From Dehalococcoidia bacterium (GTDB lineage Bacteria > Chloroflexota > Dehalococcoidia > DSTF01 > JACRBR01), in contig JAKFYB010000019.1 in NCBI GenBank assembly GCA_021731085.1, positions 1-64,000 of the forward strand: a stretch of DNA of 64,000 nt, in the 5' to 3' direction. A program made the position numbers and the translations under genes. Positions 33,952-43,414 of this stretch are shown piece by piece (within the stretch, counting starts at the first letter, position 1; each line of letters starts with the position of its first letter). The notes under the pieces are model-generated. The model made no database searches. It had not been told where the DNA came from and saw nothing but the letters and a program-made list of their open reading frames with translations.

Positions 33952-36306
33952 ATGGCCCGCTTGTTCGGCATTGTCGCTGGGATGATCCTCGTGTTTGCGG
34001 CCCTTGGCCTTGCGGGCTGGCACTTCGTGTCCCCCGGAAGCACCGCAGGCGAACAATGGTCGATCATCTCGCCGACCAACCCGCCCGCCGACCGCTGGGG
34101 CCAACCCCTCGTGTATGACCGCACTTTCAATCGCATCCTCATGTTCGGTGGCGATCAGGCGACCGACAGTGTCCTCAACGACCTCTGGGTCTTTCCACTT
34201 CCGGGCGGACCGTGGACGCTGCTCACCCCAGCCGGCGGCCCGCCAGCCGCTCGGCGTGGCCATTATGGAGTTTGGAACGGCTCGAATTCGGAGATGCTCA
34301 TCTTCGGTGGACACTGCGGACCGAGCTGCAATTTCAACGACGTGTGGTCGTACAACGTCGTCGCCGACACATGGACCCTCCTCGCGAACAACGGCACGCC
34401 GCCGCCCGCGGGCTACGACTTCCAAACGGTCTGGGATCCGGACAACGAAAAGATGCTCGTCTTCGGTGGCTTCGAAGAGCCGTCGACCTTCCACGATGAA
34501 CTCTACGAGTATGACCGCGCGACAGAGACCTGGACGGAACTAAGCCCCACCGGCGGTCCTCCCCCAGCCCGCAGCGCGGGCGCCGGTGTCTGGGACGGCG
34601 TCAACGCCCAAATGCTCGTGTTCGGCGGATTGACCGCGAGCGGGCCGCTCAACGACGTCTGGGCCTACTCGCCCACCACCAATCAGTGGACGCAACTATT
34701 GCCAACTGCCGGACCGCCCGCAGCGCGCTCCGCGATGGGAGGCACTTGGGATCCGATCGCCTCCCGCCTGATCATATTCGGCGGCCGCGATGGATCGACA
34801 CGCTACAGCGACACGTGGGGCTACAACGTCCTCACGAACGATTGGGAGCAACTCGCGACTACGGGGCCAATTCCAGCAGCACGCGCCGAGGTCCCGATCG
34901 TGTGGACGCAGTGCGATGTCGATCCCGTCTTCATGTACGGCGGCACCGCCGACGCCGTCGCCAACGGCCCGGAGGAACAGGAGTTCTGGGAGTTCAGCGA
35001 GATCACCTGCGTTGCGACGCCCACGCCAACCAACACGCTACTGCCCACCAACACACCAGCACCCACCGACACACCAACGCCTACAAACACACCAACCAAC
35101 ACGCCGACACCGACGGATACACCCACGCCAACAAACACCCCGACGAACACACCAACACCGACGAACACGCCTGTCCCGACAGATACGCCGACGCCCTCGC
35201 CTACCAACACGCCCGACGCGACGGCGACCTTCAACGCCGAGGGGTCAATGACGCCGCTCGCTACTGACACGCCGACCAACACGCCTACGGCGACACCAAC
35301 GAACACGGTGCCAGCGCTCACGGCCACGCCTACAAATACACCTACGAACACGCCAACAAACACGCCGACTCCAACACCGACGAACACCATGTCTGGCACG
35401 CCGACCAGCACGCCAAGCGCCACGGGCATCGAGAAGGTGCCCGAAGGCAACGGAAACAACACCGATCTCGCCGGACCGAGCGCGAATCTCTGGATCTGTG
35501 AAACCGGCCCCTGCGCAGGCCCCGGCGAAGGCAACTTGCTCGTCATCGAGCACGCACTCAACGTCCATACGGGCGACGAGAACAATGACACGATCGAGGA
35601 CGGTCTTGGCGCCTACGAATTCACCGTCGAGTACGACAACTTCGTCATCCAGTCGGTGAATCCGTGCGACATCGTCTTCGGTCCGACTGGCGCTGGATCA
35701 ACACGCGGCCCCGTCGACGAACTCGATTCGTCCGACAACCCGTACTGTGCGCCCGATCCTGACGGCGCGAACAACGGAACGTGCGCGTACTCGATCATCC
35801 TCGAGAACCTCGTGCACTTCGGCTGCATCACGTTCGGCCAGCTTCCCGGGCCAACAGCCGATTTCGATCTTGCCGCCCTGAACCTGATCCCCCACCCGGA
35901 CCTCAACAACGACATCTTCCCAGGCAACAACAACGGCGTCCTCACCGTCATCAAAGACAACGGCTGTGAGCTGGTCGACACCTTCGGCCATCCGATACTC
36001 GAGTCTGTGGACGGCGGCCTCACTCCGGCCTGCCGCGACCTCGCTGTCACCGTGCGCATTCTCGAGGGCGACCTCGATCTCGACTGCGATGTCGATCTCT
36101 CGGACGCACAGCAGATGGCCGCTCGATACGGCGCGTTCTTCGGCGGCCTTCTCTACAGCAAGTGGTACGACCTCGAACCGGAACTCCACGACCTCGACAT
36201 CGACATCAAGGACATCCAGAAAGTCTTCGGCCGCCAGGACAGCACCTGCCAGGTGCCGATTCCGGCACAGCCGCCGCTCCCCCCGCCCACCCCGTTCGAG
36301 GACTAA
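33952..36306 (+). CDS. secreted kelch beta-propeller with cohesin-like and dockerin-like modules
   Basis: About 784 aa from ATG 33952 (GGGAG upstream; ATG 33916 is possible). A hydrophobic anchor or signal lies at about 3-25. Kelch units about 35-350 repeat the pattern NDLWVF/NDVWSY with MLIFGG/MLVFGG and PPAAR/PPPAR. A TPTNTP-rich linker spans about 355-490. Next comes a beta-sandwich with [27 protein letters not shown] and [10 protein letters not shown], which resembles a cohesin (about 505-695). The end is a dockerin-like region ([20 protein letters not shown] and [12 protein letters not shown]). Having both a cohesin-like and a dockerin-like module could support self-assembly or binding to the dockerin protein at 30444-31472. 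The ligand of the propeller is unknown. Confidence 0.85.
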   Translation: MARLFGIVAGMILVFAALGLAGWHFVSPGSTAGEQWSIISPTNPPADRWGQPLVYDRTFNRILMFGGDQATDSVLNDLWVFPLPGGPWTLLTPAGGPPAARRGHYGVWNGSNSEMLIFGGHCGPSCNFNDVWSYNVVADTWTLLANNGTPPPAGYDFQTVWDPDNEKMLVFGGFEEPSTFHDELYEYDRATETWTELSPTGGPPPARSAGAGVWDGVNAQMLVFGGLTASGPLNDVWAYSPTTNQWTQLLPTAGPPAARSAMGGTWDPIASRLIIFGGRDGSTRYSDTWGYNVLTNDWEQLATTGPIPAARAEVPIVWTQCDVDPVFMYGGTADAVANGPEEQEFWEFSEITCVATPTPTNTLLPTNTPAPTDTPTPTNTPTNTPTPTDTPTPTNTPTNTPTPTNTPVPTDTPTPSPTNTPDATATFNAEGSMTPLATDTPTNTPTATPTNTVPALTATPTNTPTNTPTNTPTPTPTNTMSGTPTSTPSATGIEKVPEGNGNNTDLAGPSANLWICETGPCAGPGEGNLLVIEHALNVHTGDENNDTIEDGLGAYEFTVEYDNFVIQSVNPCDIVFGPTGAGSTRGPVDELDSSDNPYCAPDPDGANNGTCAYSIILENLVHFGCITFGQLPGPTADFDLAALNLIPHPDLNNDIFPGNNNGVLTVIKDNGCELVDTFGHPILESVDGGLTPACRDLAVTVRILEGDLDLDCDVDLSDAQQMAARYGAFFGGLLYSKWYDLEPELHDLDIDIKDIQKVFGRQDSTCQVPIPAQPPLPPPTPFED

Positions 36307-36456
36307 CCCTCAACGCTGCGACGCGCCCCGCACGTTCGTCAGGACGGGTGGTCTTCAGACCTGTCCTGCGTTCGCGCAAGAATAGGCATGTGCATCGCGC
36401 GCGTTTTGCAAGCACCCGACGGCACTCAGACAAAGTGAATCCTCGCGCCCGCACCA

Positions 36457-36472
36457 TGTTTCACGTGAAACA
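36457..36472. promoter_or_regulatory. parS site (perfect)
   Basis: Exact TGTTTCACGTGAAACA just beyond the mreB terminator, 35 kb from the first cluster. Confidence 0.85.
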
Positions 36473-36477
36473 TCAGC

Positions 36478-36505
36478 AACAACAAAAGCCGCGCCCCAGC
36501 GCGGC
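36478..36505 (-). terminator. intrinsic terminator of mreB
   Basis: On the minus strand: GCCGCGC-TGGG-GCGCGGC followed by TTTTGTTGTT, a textbook terminator 55 bp after the mreB stop. Confidence 0.8.
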
Positions 36506-36559
36506 CTAATTCCGACCTCCGACCTCCGACCTCTGACTTCCGGCCTCCAGCCGCGCCCC

Positions 36560-37621
36560 CTACCGAGGCGGCTTCCGCGCGGCCAGCGCCGACTGCACCT
36601 TCTGCAGCATCTTCGCCTCCTCCAACACCTCGCCCGCGCCCTTCACCACGCACAGCAGCGGGTCCTCCGCGACGTACACCGGGAAGCGCGTCTCCTGCGC
36701 CAGCCGCCGGTCGAGCCCTCGCAGCAGCGCGCCACCGCCCGCCAGCGCGATGCCGCGATACATCAGGTCCGCCACCAGCTCCGGCGGCGTGATCTCGATC
36801 GTCGACCGCACCGCATCGATGATCGCGTTGATGCTCCCCGATAGCGCGTCGCGGATCTCCACCGTGCTCACGTCCACCGACTTCGGCAGGCCCGTCGCGA
36901 GATCGCGCCCGCGGATCTCGACCGTCGACTCTTCCTCCATCGGAAACGCCGACCCCGCCTCGATCTTGATCTCCTCCGCCGTGCGCTCGCCGATCAGCAT
37001 GTTATGCACCTGCCGCGCGTACGCCATGATCTCCTGGTCCATCTCATCACCCGCCGTCCGGATCGACGTGCTCACGACGATCCCGCCCAGCGCGATCACC
37101 GCCACCTCCGTCGTCCCGCCGCCGATGTCCACCATCATGCACCCGTTCGGCTCCATGATCGGCAGCCCGGCGCCAATCGCCGCGGCCATCGGTTCTTCAA
37201 TGAGGAACACCGCCCGCGCGCCCGCGTTCAGCGCCGCGTCGTGCACCGCCCGCTTCTCGACCTCCGTCACGCCCGACGGAATGCCGATCGCCACGCGCGG
37301 CCGCGGGATCCCGAACCCGAAACGCTCGTGCACGCTGCGGATGAAGTACTGCAGCATCCGCTCCGTCACCTCGAAGTCCGAGATGACGCCGTCCTTCAGC
37401 GGCCGCACAGCGACGATGCTCGCCGGCGTCCGCCCGACCATGCGCTTCGCCTCGTCGCCGATCGCCAGGATCTTCTTAGTCGGCCGGTCGATAGCCACCA
37501 CCGACGGCTCGTCGATCACGACGCCGCGGCCCTTCACCATCACCAGCGTGTTGGCGGTCCCCAGGTCGATGCCTACGTCGTGGGAAAAGATGCCCAGCAG
37601 AGCCGTAATCGGATTCAGCAA
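36560..37621 (-). CDS. mreB: rod-shape determining protein MreB
   Basis: 353-aa bacterial actin. Phosphate-1 loop GIDLGTANTLV, connecting GDEAKRMVGRTP, phosphate-2 VDIGGGTTEVAV and adenosine loop GIALAGGGALLRGLD are all present. Start TTG 37621 was chosen for its GAGGG seven bases upstream and because the MreB family starts there; the frame extends further upstream without homology. No mreC or mreD follows, so this is an orphan mreB, transcribed alone between a good promoter and a terminator. It guides wall synthesis on the inner face of the membrane, and with the LPxTG proteins suggests a peptidoglycan-containing envelope. Confidence 0.95.
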   Translation of the reverse strand: MLNPITALLGIFSHDVGIDLGTANTLVMVKGRGVVIDEPSVVAIDRPTKKILAIGDEAKRMVGRTPASIVAVRPLKDGVISDFEVTERMLQYFIRSVHERFGFGIPRPRVAIGIPSGVTEVEKRAVHDAALNAGARAVFLIEEPMAAAIGAGLPIMEPNGCMMVDIGGGTTEVAVIALGGIVVSTSIRTAGDEMDQEIMAYARQVHNMLIGERTAEEIKIEAGSAFPMEEESTVEIRGRDLATGLPKSVDVSTVEIRDALSGSINAIIDAVRSTIEITPPELVADLMYRGIALAGGGALLRGLDRRLAQETRFPVYVAEDPLLCVVKGAGEVLEEAKMLQKVQSALAARKPPR

Positions 37622-37698
37622 GTGCGGTCCCTCGGGATGCGACGGTTGCGGCGCGCGGGCCCGAAGCCGACAGCGCACTCCCTCACGCAACGAAGCTC

Positions 37699-37727
37699 AT
37701 TATAGAGAGGAAGCGCCAGCGAGCCAA
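37699..37727 (-). promoter_or_regulatory. sigma-70 promoter of mreB
   Basis: Leftward TTGGCT (37727-37722), 17-bp spacer, TATAAT (37704-37699). The leader to TTG 37621 is about 70 bases. Confidence 0.75.
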
Positions 37728-37803
37728 AGCCGCGCTTGTCGTGCACGCTCGAATTGCGCTTAGTGCTATGGAAAGAGCCACAACTCTTATCACAGCGCTA
37801 AGA

Positions 37804-37874
37804 GTCGTTCAGGGATTCAGTCTTTCAGTGATTCAGGAGCAGCGCGCGCACTTCCGACTGAATCCCTGAACGAC
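37804..37874. repeat. 17-bp inverted repeat in the mreB-lipase gap
   Basis: Arms GTCGTTCAGGGATTCAG (37804-37820) and its exact complement (37858-37874) around 37 bases that include further GATTCAG words. It may terminate lipase transcription or be a word-type repeat. Confidence 0.65.
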
Positions 37875-37894
37875 TGAAGCACTGAATCCCTCCG

Positions 37895-38779
37895 CTACGG
37901 CGCCCCCGCGAACTCCACCGCCGCCGACACCGCCGCCGGATGCCCCAGCACCGCATCGTGCGAGTCGAAGGGGCCGGACGTGACTTCGTACATGGTCGCG
38001 AGGTTTGCGCCGGGGAGGAGCTGCGTGCCGCTGTCGTCGATCCAGCCGCCACCCGGGAGGCAGTGGCCGGTGTTCCAGAGGCAGTCGTTGGCGTTGCCGA
38101 GCGTCGCCAGGCGCACGCCCGCCGCCTGCATCGCCGCGACCTCCGACGCCCGCTGCGCCGGCAGGCCGGGCTCGAGCTTGGCGGCGACGATCTCTGCGCC
38201 GGCGATGTAAGTCTTGTCGCACGGGATCTGGTCGATGATGGCCTTCTTGTCGGCGGCCACGCCCAGCAGCGGGGCGCCGAGCGTGATCACGGCGTCGATG
38301 CTCAGGCGCTGGCTGTCGGTCCGCGCGCTCTCGCGGACGGCGGCTTCGTAGGCGATGTAGCCTCCCAGGCTGTGCCCGACGAGCGTGAAGTGCGCCTTCG
38401 GGTGGCGGGCGCGATAGCCGCGCAGCATCTCCTCCAGCACGTCGAGCGATTCCTCCACCTCGCGGTCCGTCAGCTCGCAGTCGTAGTCATCGCCGTGCCA
38501 GTCGCCCTGCGTGTCGGTCGTGCCGCCCGCGTAGGAATAGTCGAGCAGGTCGGCGTCTTCGTAGCCGGCGTCGCGGAAGGCGTCCTTGATCGTCGAGAAG
38601 CGCGGGCCTTCGATGCCGGTGCTCTGCGTCTGGCCGTCGTAGTACGTCGTGTACAGGCCCTGGATGAAGACGACGACGTTCGTGTCCGGCTCGCGGCAGC
38701 GCGCGCCCATCCCCACCGCCGCCGCAACAGCAAGCAGCGCGACCACCGCAACCCGAACGCCACCGCGCGGCACGAACAT
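37895..38779 (-). CDS. secreted alpha/beta hydrolase (lipase-like)
   Basis: 294-aa exported hydrolase with an N-terminal signal (about 8-27, AVVALLAVAAAVGMGARC). Nucleophile elbow GHSLGG (Ser about 137), preceded by strand VVVFIQGL and a KAHFTLV segment, as in triacylglycerol lipases and lipase-like acyltransferases. Five or more Cys residues may form disulfides. The catalytic His is likely in FDSHDAVLGHP near the C-terminus. The substrate is unknown. It lies just downstream of two parS-like sites. Confidence 0.83.
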   Translation of the reverse strand: MFVPRGGVRVAVVALLAVAAAVGMGARCREPDTNVVVFIQGLYTTYYDGQTQSTGIEGPRFSTIKDAFRDAGYEDADLLDYSYAGGTTDTQGDWHGDDYDCELTDREVEESLDVLEEMLRGYRARHPKAHFTLVGHSLGGYIAYEAAVRESARTDSQRLSIDAVITLGAPLLGVAADKKAIIDQIPCDKTYIAGAEIVAAKLEPGLPAQRASEVAAMQAAGVRLATLGNANDCLWNTGHCLPGGGWIDDSGTQLLPGANLATMYEVTSGPFDSHDAVLGHPAAVSAAVEFAGAP

Positions 38780-38823
38780 ACAATCCCTCTCCGCCCATGG
38801 TATCGCCTGCGCGCCCGCGCCAA

Positions 38824-38839
38824 TGTTCCACGCGAAACA
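38824..38839. promoter_or_regulatory. parS-like site
   Basis: TGTTCCACGCGAAACA: one mismatch to TGTTNCACGTGAAACA. Confidence 0.65.
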
Positions 38840-38874
38840 TCGACATCAGCGAATTGCGCAACCACGAAGTGGAA

Positions 38875-38890
38875 TGTTTCACGTGAACCA
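38875..38890. promoter_or_regulatory. parS-like site
   Basis: TGTTTCACGTGAACCA: one mismatch to parS, 35 bp after the previous site. Confidence 0.65.
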
Positions 38891-39233
38891 TGCATCGCAT
38901 ACGCGGGGGTAGTCCCTTGCCGGAGTGCCACCGGAGGCTTGGAGATCAGCGCGAGCGCCACACCATTACGCGGTCGTCAGTTGCGGGGGCTGCGGCGGTT
39001 GGGGCGGGCGGTTCCGTACTGGGACCCCGCCGATGGTGTATCGTTCACATAGCGAATCCTTCGCAACCCCCTTTTCAGCACCGCCGGGCCTTGAACAGCC
39101 CCGGCAAAGCCTGATACCAATGAACTGCCTGGTCGAATCCGATCAGAGCGGCCTGTCATCGCACACACGTATCCAGCCAACTTCTCGCGGCCTGCGCGAG
39201 GGGTTCGGTTCATGTCATGTCGGAGGTAACGCC

Positions 39234-40340
39234 GTGAGAATCCTGCAGATCGCGCCTATCTGGGAAAGCGTCCCGCCACCCGCATATGGAGGCACCGAGG
39301 CCGTCGTGAGCGTCCTCACGGAGGAGTTGGTGCGAATGGGTCATGAGGTCGTCCTGGCGGCCTCCGGCGATTCAACCACCAGCGCGGAACTCGTATCGGT
39401 CTACCCACGCAGTTTGCGGACGGCCGACGACCTCAAGGACCGCAGTCCCTACGACTGGGCGCACGTCGGCAACGCGATGTCGCTCGCGCGCGATGTCGAC
39501 ATCGTCCACAACCACGCCGGCGAGATCGTGATGGCGATGGCCGGCGCCTGCCGCACACCCATGCTCACGACGATGCACTGTCTCGCGACGCCGGATACCG
39601 AATTCGTATGGAACCGTTATGCCGGTGCCTACAACACGATCAGCAAGGCGCAGATCAACGCTCTACCGAACCTCATTGGCCCGGCGAAGTTCGCCGGCCA
39701 CGTCTACAACGCGATCGATGTTGACACGTTCCCGTTCGAGTCAACGCCCGGAGATGATCTCCTGTTCCTCAGCCGCATCGCACCCGAGAAGGGTCCGATC
39801 GAGGCCATCGAGGTTGCGAAGCGCACGGGACGCCGCCTCATCATGGCCGGCAAGGTCGACAACTACGACCGCGCGTTCTACGAAGCGGAAGTGAAGCATC
39901 TGATCGACGGCGATCAGATCGTCTTTGTTGGCGAAGCGGATGCCGCAATGAAGCGTGACCTCTACAAGAACGCCCATAGCCTCATCATGCCTCTGAAGTG
40001 GGAAGAGCCGTTTGGTCTCGTCATGCCGGAAGCGATGGTTTGCGGAACACCCGTCATCGCCCTGCGTCGCGGGAGCGCTCCCGAACTCATCGACCATGGC
40101 AGGACCGGTTTCGTTGTCGATACCGTCGATGAGATGGTCGAGGCGGTATCACAGGCCGGAGCGATTGATCGCGCGACATGCCGTGCCCACGTCGAGCGTC
40201 ACTTCTCGCCGCAGATCATGGCTCAGAATTACCTGCGCGTGTACGAACGGCTGCTCGAGCGTCCGGCACGGACCATGTTCGCACCGGTGCCGGTTCCGGT
40301 CAGGCAACGGATTTCGGAAGAAGCCGGCGCCGTCGCCTGA
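39234..40340 (+). CDS. family 4 glycosyltransferase (GT-B fold)
   Basis: 368-aa glycosyltransferase. The N-terminal Rossmann domain opens with RILQIAPIWESVPPPAYGGT (acceptor loop, about 2-21). The C-terminal domain has FLSRIAPEKGPIEAIEVAKR and donor-site EPFGLVMPEAMVCGTPVIAL, followed by SAPELIDHGRTGF. Start GTG 39234 follows GGAGGTAAC; the upstream frame is spacer. It belongs to the GT4 group common next to glycan-debranching enzymes, as here. Product unknown: a mannosyl- or glucosyl-containing glycan or compatible solute is possible. Confidence 0.9.
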   Translation: MRILQIAPIWESVPPPAYGGTEAVVSVLTEELVRMGHEVVLAASGDSTTSAELVSVYPRSLRTADDLKDRSPYDWAHVGNAMSLARDVDIVHNHAGEIVMAMAGACRTPMLTTMHCLATPDTEFVWNRYAGAYNTISKAQINALPNLIGPAKFAGHVYNAIDVDTFPFESTPGDDLLFLSRIAPEKGPIEAIEVAKRTGRRLIMAGKVDNYDRAFYEAEVKHLIDGDQIVFVGEADAAMKRDLYKNAHSLIMPLKWEEPFGLVMPEAMVCGTPVIALRRGSAPELIDHGRTGFVVDTVDEMVEAVSQAGAIDRATCRAHVERHFSPQIMAQNYLRVYERLLERPARTMFAPVPVPVRQRISEEAGAVA

Positions 40341-40373
40341 CGACGAACGACAACAGGCCTCATCGACGGCGGT

Positions 40374-42656
40374 ATGCTAGACGTTGGCGTGCGGACGCTG
40401 ACGCGGCAGCGCACCGATGAAGGGATGTTTGTATTGCAGCGACCTGAGCCGGGCTCAAGATCCAGTGGTCGGCCCAGCGCCGCAACCATGCCTGATGGCG
40501 GCGAGTTCATGCTTCCCGACGGCGAGCCGATGCTCATCGAAGACATTGGCGACGCGCTCGTCATCCGTGAGCGCTCGACGTTTCTTCTGACGGATGCCTC
40601 CGGCAACGTCAGTGCCGGTAACCGCCAGGGCTTCGGGGTTTATCACGCCGACACTCGGCACCTTTCGACCTTTCGCTTCACCCTCAATGGCATCGAGCCT
40701 GTCGTCCTCCTCTCGACGGCAGAGCTTGGTTATGCCATGGAGCAGGTGCTCACGAACCCCTACCTCGTCAGCACAGGCGAACGAACGATCCAGCGGGGAC
40801 GCTACGAGATCCGCCGCCAACGGACGGTCGCTGACGTCGTCGAGGAAGTCCTCCGCGTCACGAACTTCGATACGCACCCGGTGACGTTGAACGCGTTATA
40901 CGAATTCGGCGCCGACTTCGCGGACATTTTCGATGTCCGAGGATACGAACGCGAGCGTGTTGGCACACTGCATGAGCCAACGGTCAGTGCACAGTCGATC
41001 TCGTACCGATACACCGGCATCGACGGTGTCGAGCGAACGACTGAGATCGTGTTTGACCGCCCACCTGATCACATCGACGCAAAGTCCGCATTTTTTCGGC
41101 TGGAGCTAGAGCCGCGGGGAGTGGCGACCGTTCGCTTCGCCGTCATCGTGGATGGCCTGCGGAGCGAGCTGGCACGACCCGGCCGTTTCCGTTCGGTGCG
41201 CGCAGACCACAAGGAATGGCTCGAGGGATGCACGCAAGTCACCACCGACAACGAGTTCTTCAATCGCGTCCTGCGCCAGTCTCTGGGCGACGTCCGCATG
41301 CTGATGAGCCGCGACAAGGACGGCGGCGAGTACCCGGCCGCAGGCACGCCCTGGTTCGATGCGCTCTTCGGCAGGGACAGTGCGATCATGTCGATGCAGA
41401 TGCTGGCTTATCAGCCAGACATCGCGCGCATGACGTTGCAGGCTCTCGCCGCCCGGCAAGGCGACAAACTCGATCCCGCGCACGACGAGGAACCTGGGAA
41501 GATTCTGCACGAGCTTCGCCAGGATGAACTCTCGCGCGCCGGCGAACTGCCTTACGGTCCGTACTTCGGCACAGTGGACTCGACGCCGCTCTTTCTGATG
41601 CTCGTCGCCGACTACTTCGCGTGGACTGGCGACCTGCGTTTCGTACGCAGCTTGCTCCCCGCAATCAAGCTCGCGTTCCAATGGATCGATGTCTATGGAG
41701 ACCCCATGGACTCCGGCTACCTGTCATATGAGAAACGCAGCGCGAAGGGTCTGGTCAATCAGGGGTGGAAGGATTCCTGGGACGCTGTGGCACACGAGGA
41801 CGGATCGCTCGCAACGGCGCCGATCCTGCTCGCAGAAGCTCAGGGGTATGCGTACGCGGCCCGAGTTCGCCTGGCGCCGATCCTTGAGAAACTCGGGGAG
41901 TCTGAACTCGCCTCGCAGCTTCGTGCAGCCGCGGTACGGCTTCGTTCGCAATTCAACAAGGACTTCTGGGTCGATGCGAAGCGCTACTACGCAATGGCGC
42001 TCGACGGCGAAGGCCGCCAGGTTACCTCCATCAGCTCGAACCCCGCCCACTGTCTGTGGACAGAGCTCATCGACCACGCGAATGCACCATCTGTCGCCTC
42101 GCATCTGTTAGGTGAAGAGATGTTCACCGGCTGGGGCATCCGAACGCTCGAACGGAGCAATCCCCGGTTTAATCCCATCGGCTACCACGTCGGAAGTGTA
42201 TGGCCACACGACAACAGCATCGCCGCCATGGGATTGAAGATGTACGGATTCGAGGACAAGGTGAACGCGATCGCAACGGCGATGTTCGACACCGCAGTCA
42301 CATTTCCATACTTCCGCCTTCCAGAGCTATTCGGTGGCGACGCCCGATCTGAGCACTTGTCGCCCGTACCGTATCCGGTGGCGTGTCGGCCACAGGGGTG
42401 GGCCGCCGGCAGCGTTCCGTACATCACGCAGGCAATCCTCGGGCTGCGGGCGGACGCTTCCAACAACTGTTTGCGCATCGTAAACCCGCGCCTTCCAAAG
42501 TGGTTGAGCTGGCTACAGGTGCGACGTCTAAAGGTTGGCAGCGGAACCGTCTCAGTGAATTTTCGACGCACAGGCAGCTCCACCAGCGTCGAGGTCCAGA
42601 AAACCACTGGGAACGTGGACGTGGTCGTGTCCAAACGCTGGGTGCAAGAAGACTGA
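40374..42656 (+). CDS. glycogen-debranching/amylo-alpha-1,6-glucosidase-like protein
   Basis: 760 aa from ATG 40374 (40425 and 40491 are alternatives; conserved sequence starts near 40500). N-terminal GDE_N_bis-type beta domain (about 45-260: LTDASGNVSAGNRQGFGVYH, DTRHLSTF) and an alpha/alpha-toroid (about 290-720) with GTPWFDALFGRDSAIMSMQM, GWKDSWDAV and VGSVWPHDNSIAAMG. This matches the MGH1/GH63-like amylo-1,6-glucosidase group that acts on alpha-glucan or mannosylglycerate-like sugars. No signal peptide. It follows the glycosyltransferase by 33 bp and is likely co-transcribed with it. Confidence 0.9.
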   Translation: MLDVGVRTLTRQRTDEGMFVLQRPEPGSRSSGRPSAATMPDGGEFMLPDGEPMLIEDIGDALVIRERSTFLLTDASGNVSAGNRQGFGVYHADTRHLSTFRFTLNGIEPVVLLSTAELGYAMEQVLTNPYLVSTGERTIQRGRYEIRRQRTVADVVEEVLRVTNFDTHPVTLNALYEFGADFADIFDVRGYERERVGTLHEPTVSAQSISYRYTGIDGVERTTEIVFDRPPDHIDAKSAFFRLELEPRGVATVRFAVIVDGLRSELARPGRFRSVRADHKEWLEGCTQVTTDNEFFNRVLRQSLGDVRMLMSRDKDGGEYPAAGTPWFDALFGRDSAIMSMQMLAYQPDIARMTLQALAARQGDKLDPAHDEEPGKILHELRQDELSRAGELPYGPYFGTVDSTPLFLMLVADYFAWTGDLRFVRSLLPAIKLAFQWIDVYGDPMDSGYLSYEKRSAKGLVNQGWKDSWDAVAHEDGSLATAPILLAEAQGYAYAARVRLAPILEKLGESELASQLRAAAVRLRSQFNKDFWVDAKRYYAMALDGEGRQVTSISSNPAHCLWTELIDHANAPSVASHLLGEEMFTGWGIRTLERSNPRFNPIGYHVGSVWPHDNSIAAMGLKMYGFEDKVNAIATAMFDTAVTFPYFRLPELFGGDARSEHLSPVPYPVACRPQGWAAGSVPYITQAILGLRADASNNCLRIVNPRLPKWLSWLQVRRLKVGSGTVSVNFRRTGSSTSVEVQKTTGNVDVVVSKRWVQED

Positions 42657-43077
42657 GACTTCTAGCGTCTACACAAGTGGGTCAGGTTGCCGAGCAAGTA
42701 ATCAGGACTTCGCAGGCCGACCGGCGTAGCCTCGCCATTGTGCAGATGTCCCGCGCGACAGCGCCTGTCGCCGCCGTTAGCCACCATGAACCGAGAGGAA
42801 CCGCAGATGGCGTACTCGTACGGATCTGCTTCAGTTTGCGGCCGCCGCATACGGTCAATCACACGTAGCGATGCCAGCCGTCAGCCAACCACCCGCAGTC
42901 GGGGCAATTGATCACTTGACGACTTATTATTCGGAAACTTTTTTCTGCGACGTTTTTTCTGGAGGCGCGACGAAGCTGGCGGGGCGGTCGAACGGCCACG
43001 ACGGGCGGGGGCACCCAGCCTCCCGGGCCTAGCGGGTGACCTTCCGGTTACTGCGCAAACTACGCATCGAGGAACAT

Positions 43078-43096
43078 GTCAAGCGGTATGCTTGAC
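43078..43096. promoter_or_regulatory. perfect palindrome, candidate operator
   Basis: GTCAAGC-GGTAT-GCTTGAC, an exact 7-5-7 inverted repeat about 300 bp before the surface-protein operon. Confidence 0.5.
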
Positions 43097-43165
43097 GCGT
43101 CGCTTGCTTAGTGGGATGTTAGGCGCACGCGATGGCGAGCCGCTGTGGTTCGCCGGAACAAGTGC

Positions 43166-43194
43166 GCGCTCCGCGGCTGAACCCCGCGGAGCGC
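43166..43194. repeat. hairpin with family B core
   Basis: GCGCTCCGCG-GCTGAACCC-CGCGGAGCGC: perfect 10-bp arms with GCTGAA in the loop, a likely family B relative or part of a structured RNA. Confidence 0.55.
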
Positions 43195-43292
43195 ACGAAC
43201 AGCGGAGTCCGGTTTTGCTCCCAGGCCGCTGCCCTCGCAGTGTACTCCTCGCGGGGTCCTCCTCGCAGTGCATTCAGACAGGGCCGCCTTCA

Positions 43293-43385
43293 CCGGACTC
43301 CTTCCGAAAGGAGGTGCACGTCCGGCAAATCAGGCTCTCCCTTTGACTTGAAGGGCACACCCGCCGGGCTTCCCCGCGGCCCGGC
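43293..43385 (+). ncRNA. structured 5' leader of the surface-protein operon (three hairpins)
   Basis: Three successive stems: CCGGAC/GTCCGG (43293-43325) enclosing CTCCTT-CCGA-AAGGAG; CCCTT/AAGGG (43339-43355); GCCGGGC/GCCCGGC (43363-43385). The last ends 11 bp before ATG 43397. It could be a riboswitch, attenuator or stability element; I do not recognise a known class. Confidence 0.4.
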
Positions 43386-43414
43386 TCATCCATCACATGG
43401 AAGTGAGGAGTCTT

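Larger units (their letters stand above)
38780..39233. other. intergenic region with two parS-like sites
   Basis: 454 bp without a supported gene. It holds parS-like sites at 38824 and 38875, and a 22-base GCGGGGGCTGCGGCGGTTGGGG word at 38983 repeated at 47723. Confidence 0.6.
42657..43414. other. long non-coding region before the TasA/SipW-like operon
   Basis: 758 bp without a supported gene. It contains two T-rich runs near 42937-42960 that may end transcription of the debranching gene, a 7-5-7 palindrome (43078), a strong hairpin (43166) and a structured leader (43293-43385) directly before the first surface-protein gene. Confidence 0.6.

Noticed and set aside
35020-35430. Direct repeats resembling a CRISPR array
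   Set aside because: These are ACNCCNAC codon repeats encoding TPTNTP linkers; there are no uniform repeats with unique spacers and no cas genes.
30444-36306. A cellulosome
   Set aside because: Dockerin-like modules are present but no glycoside hydrolase is attached, and the single cohesin-like domain is uncertain.
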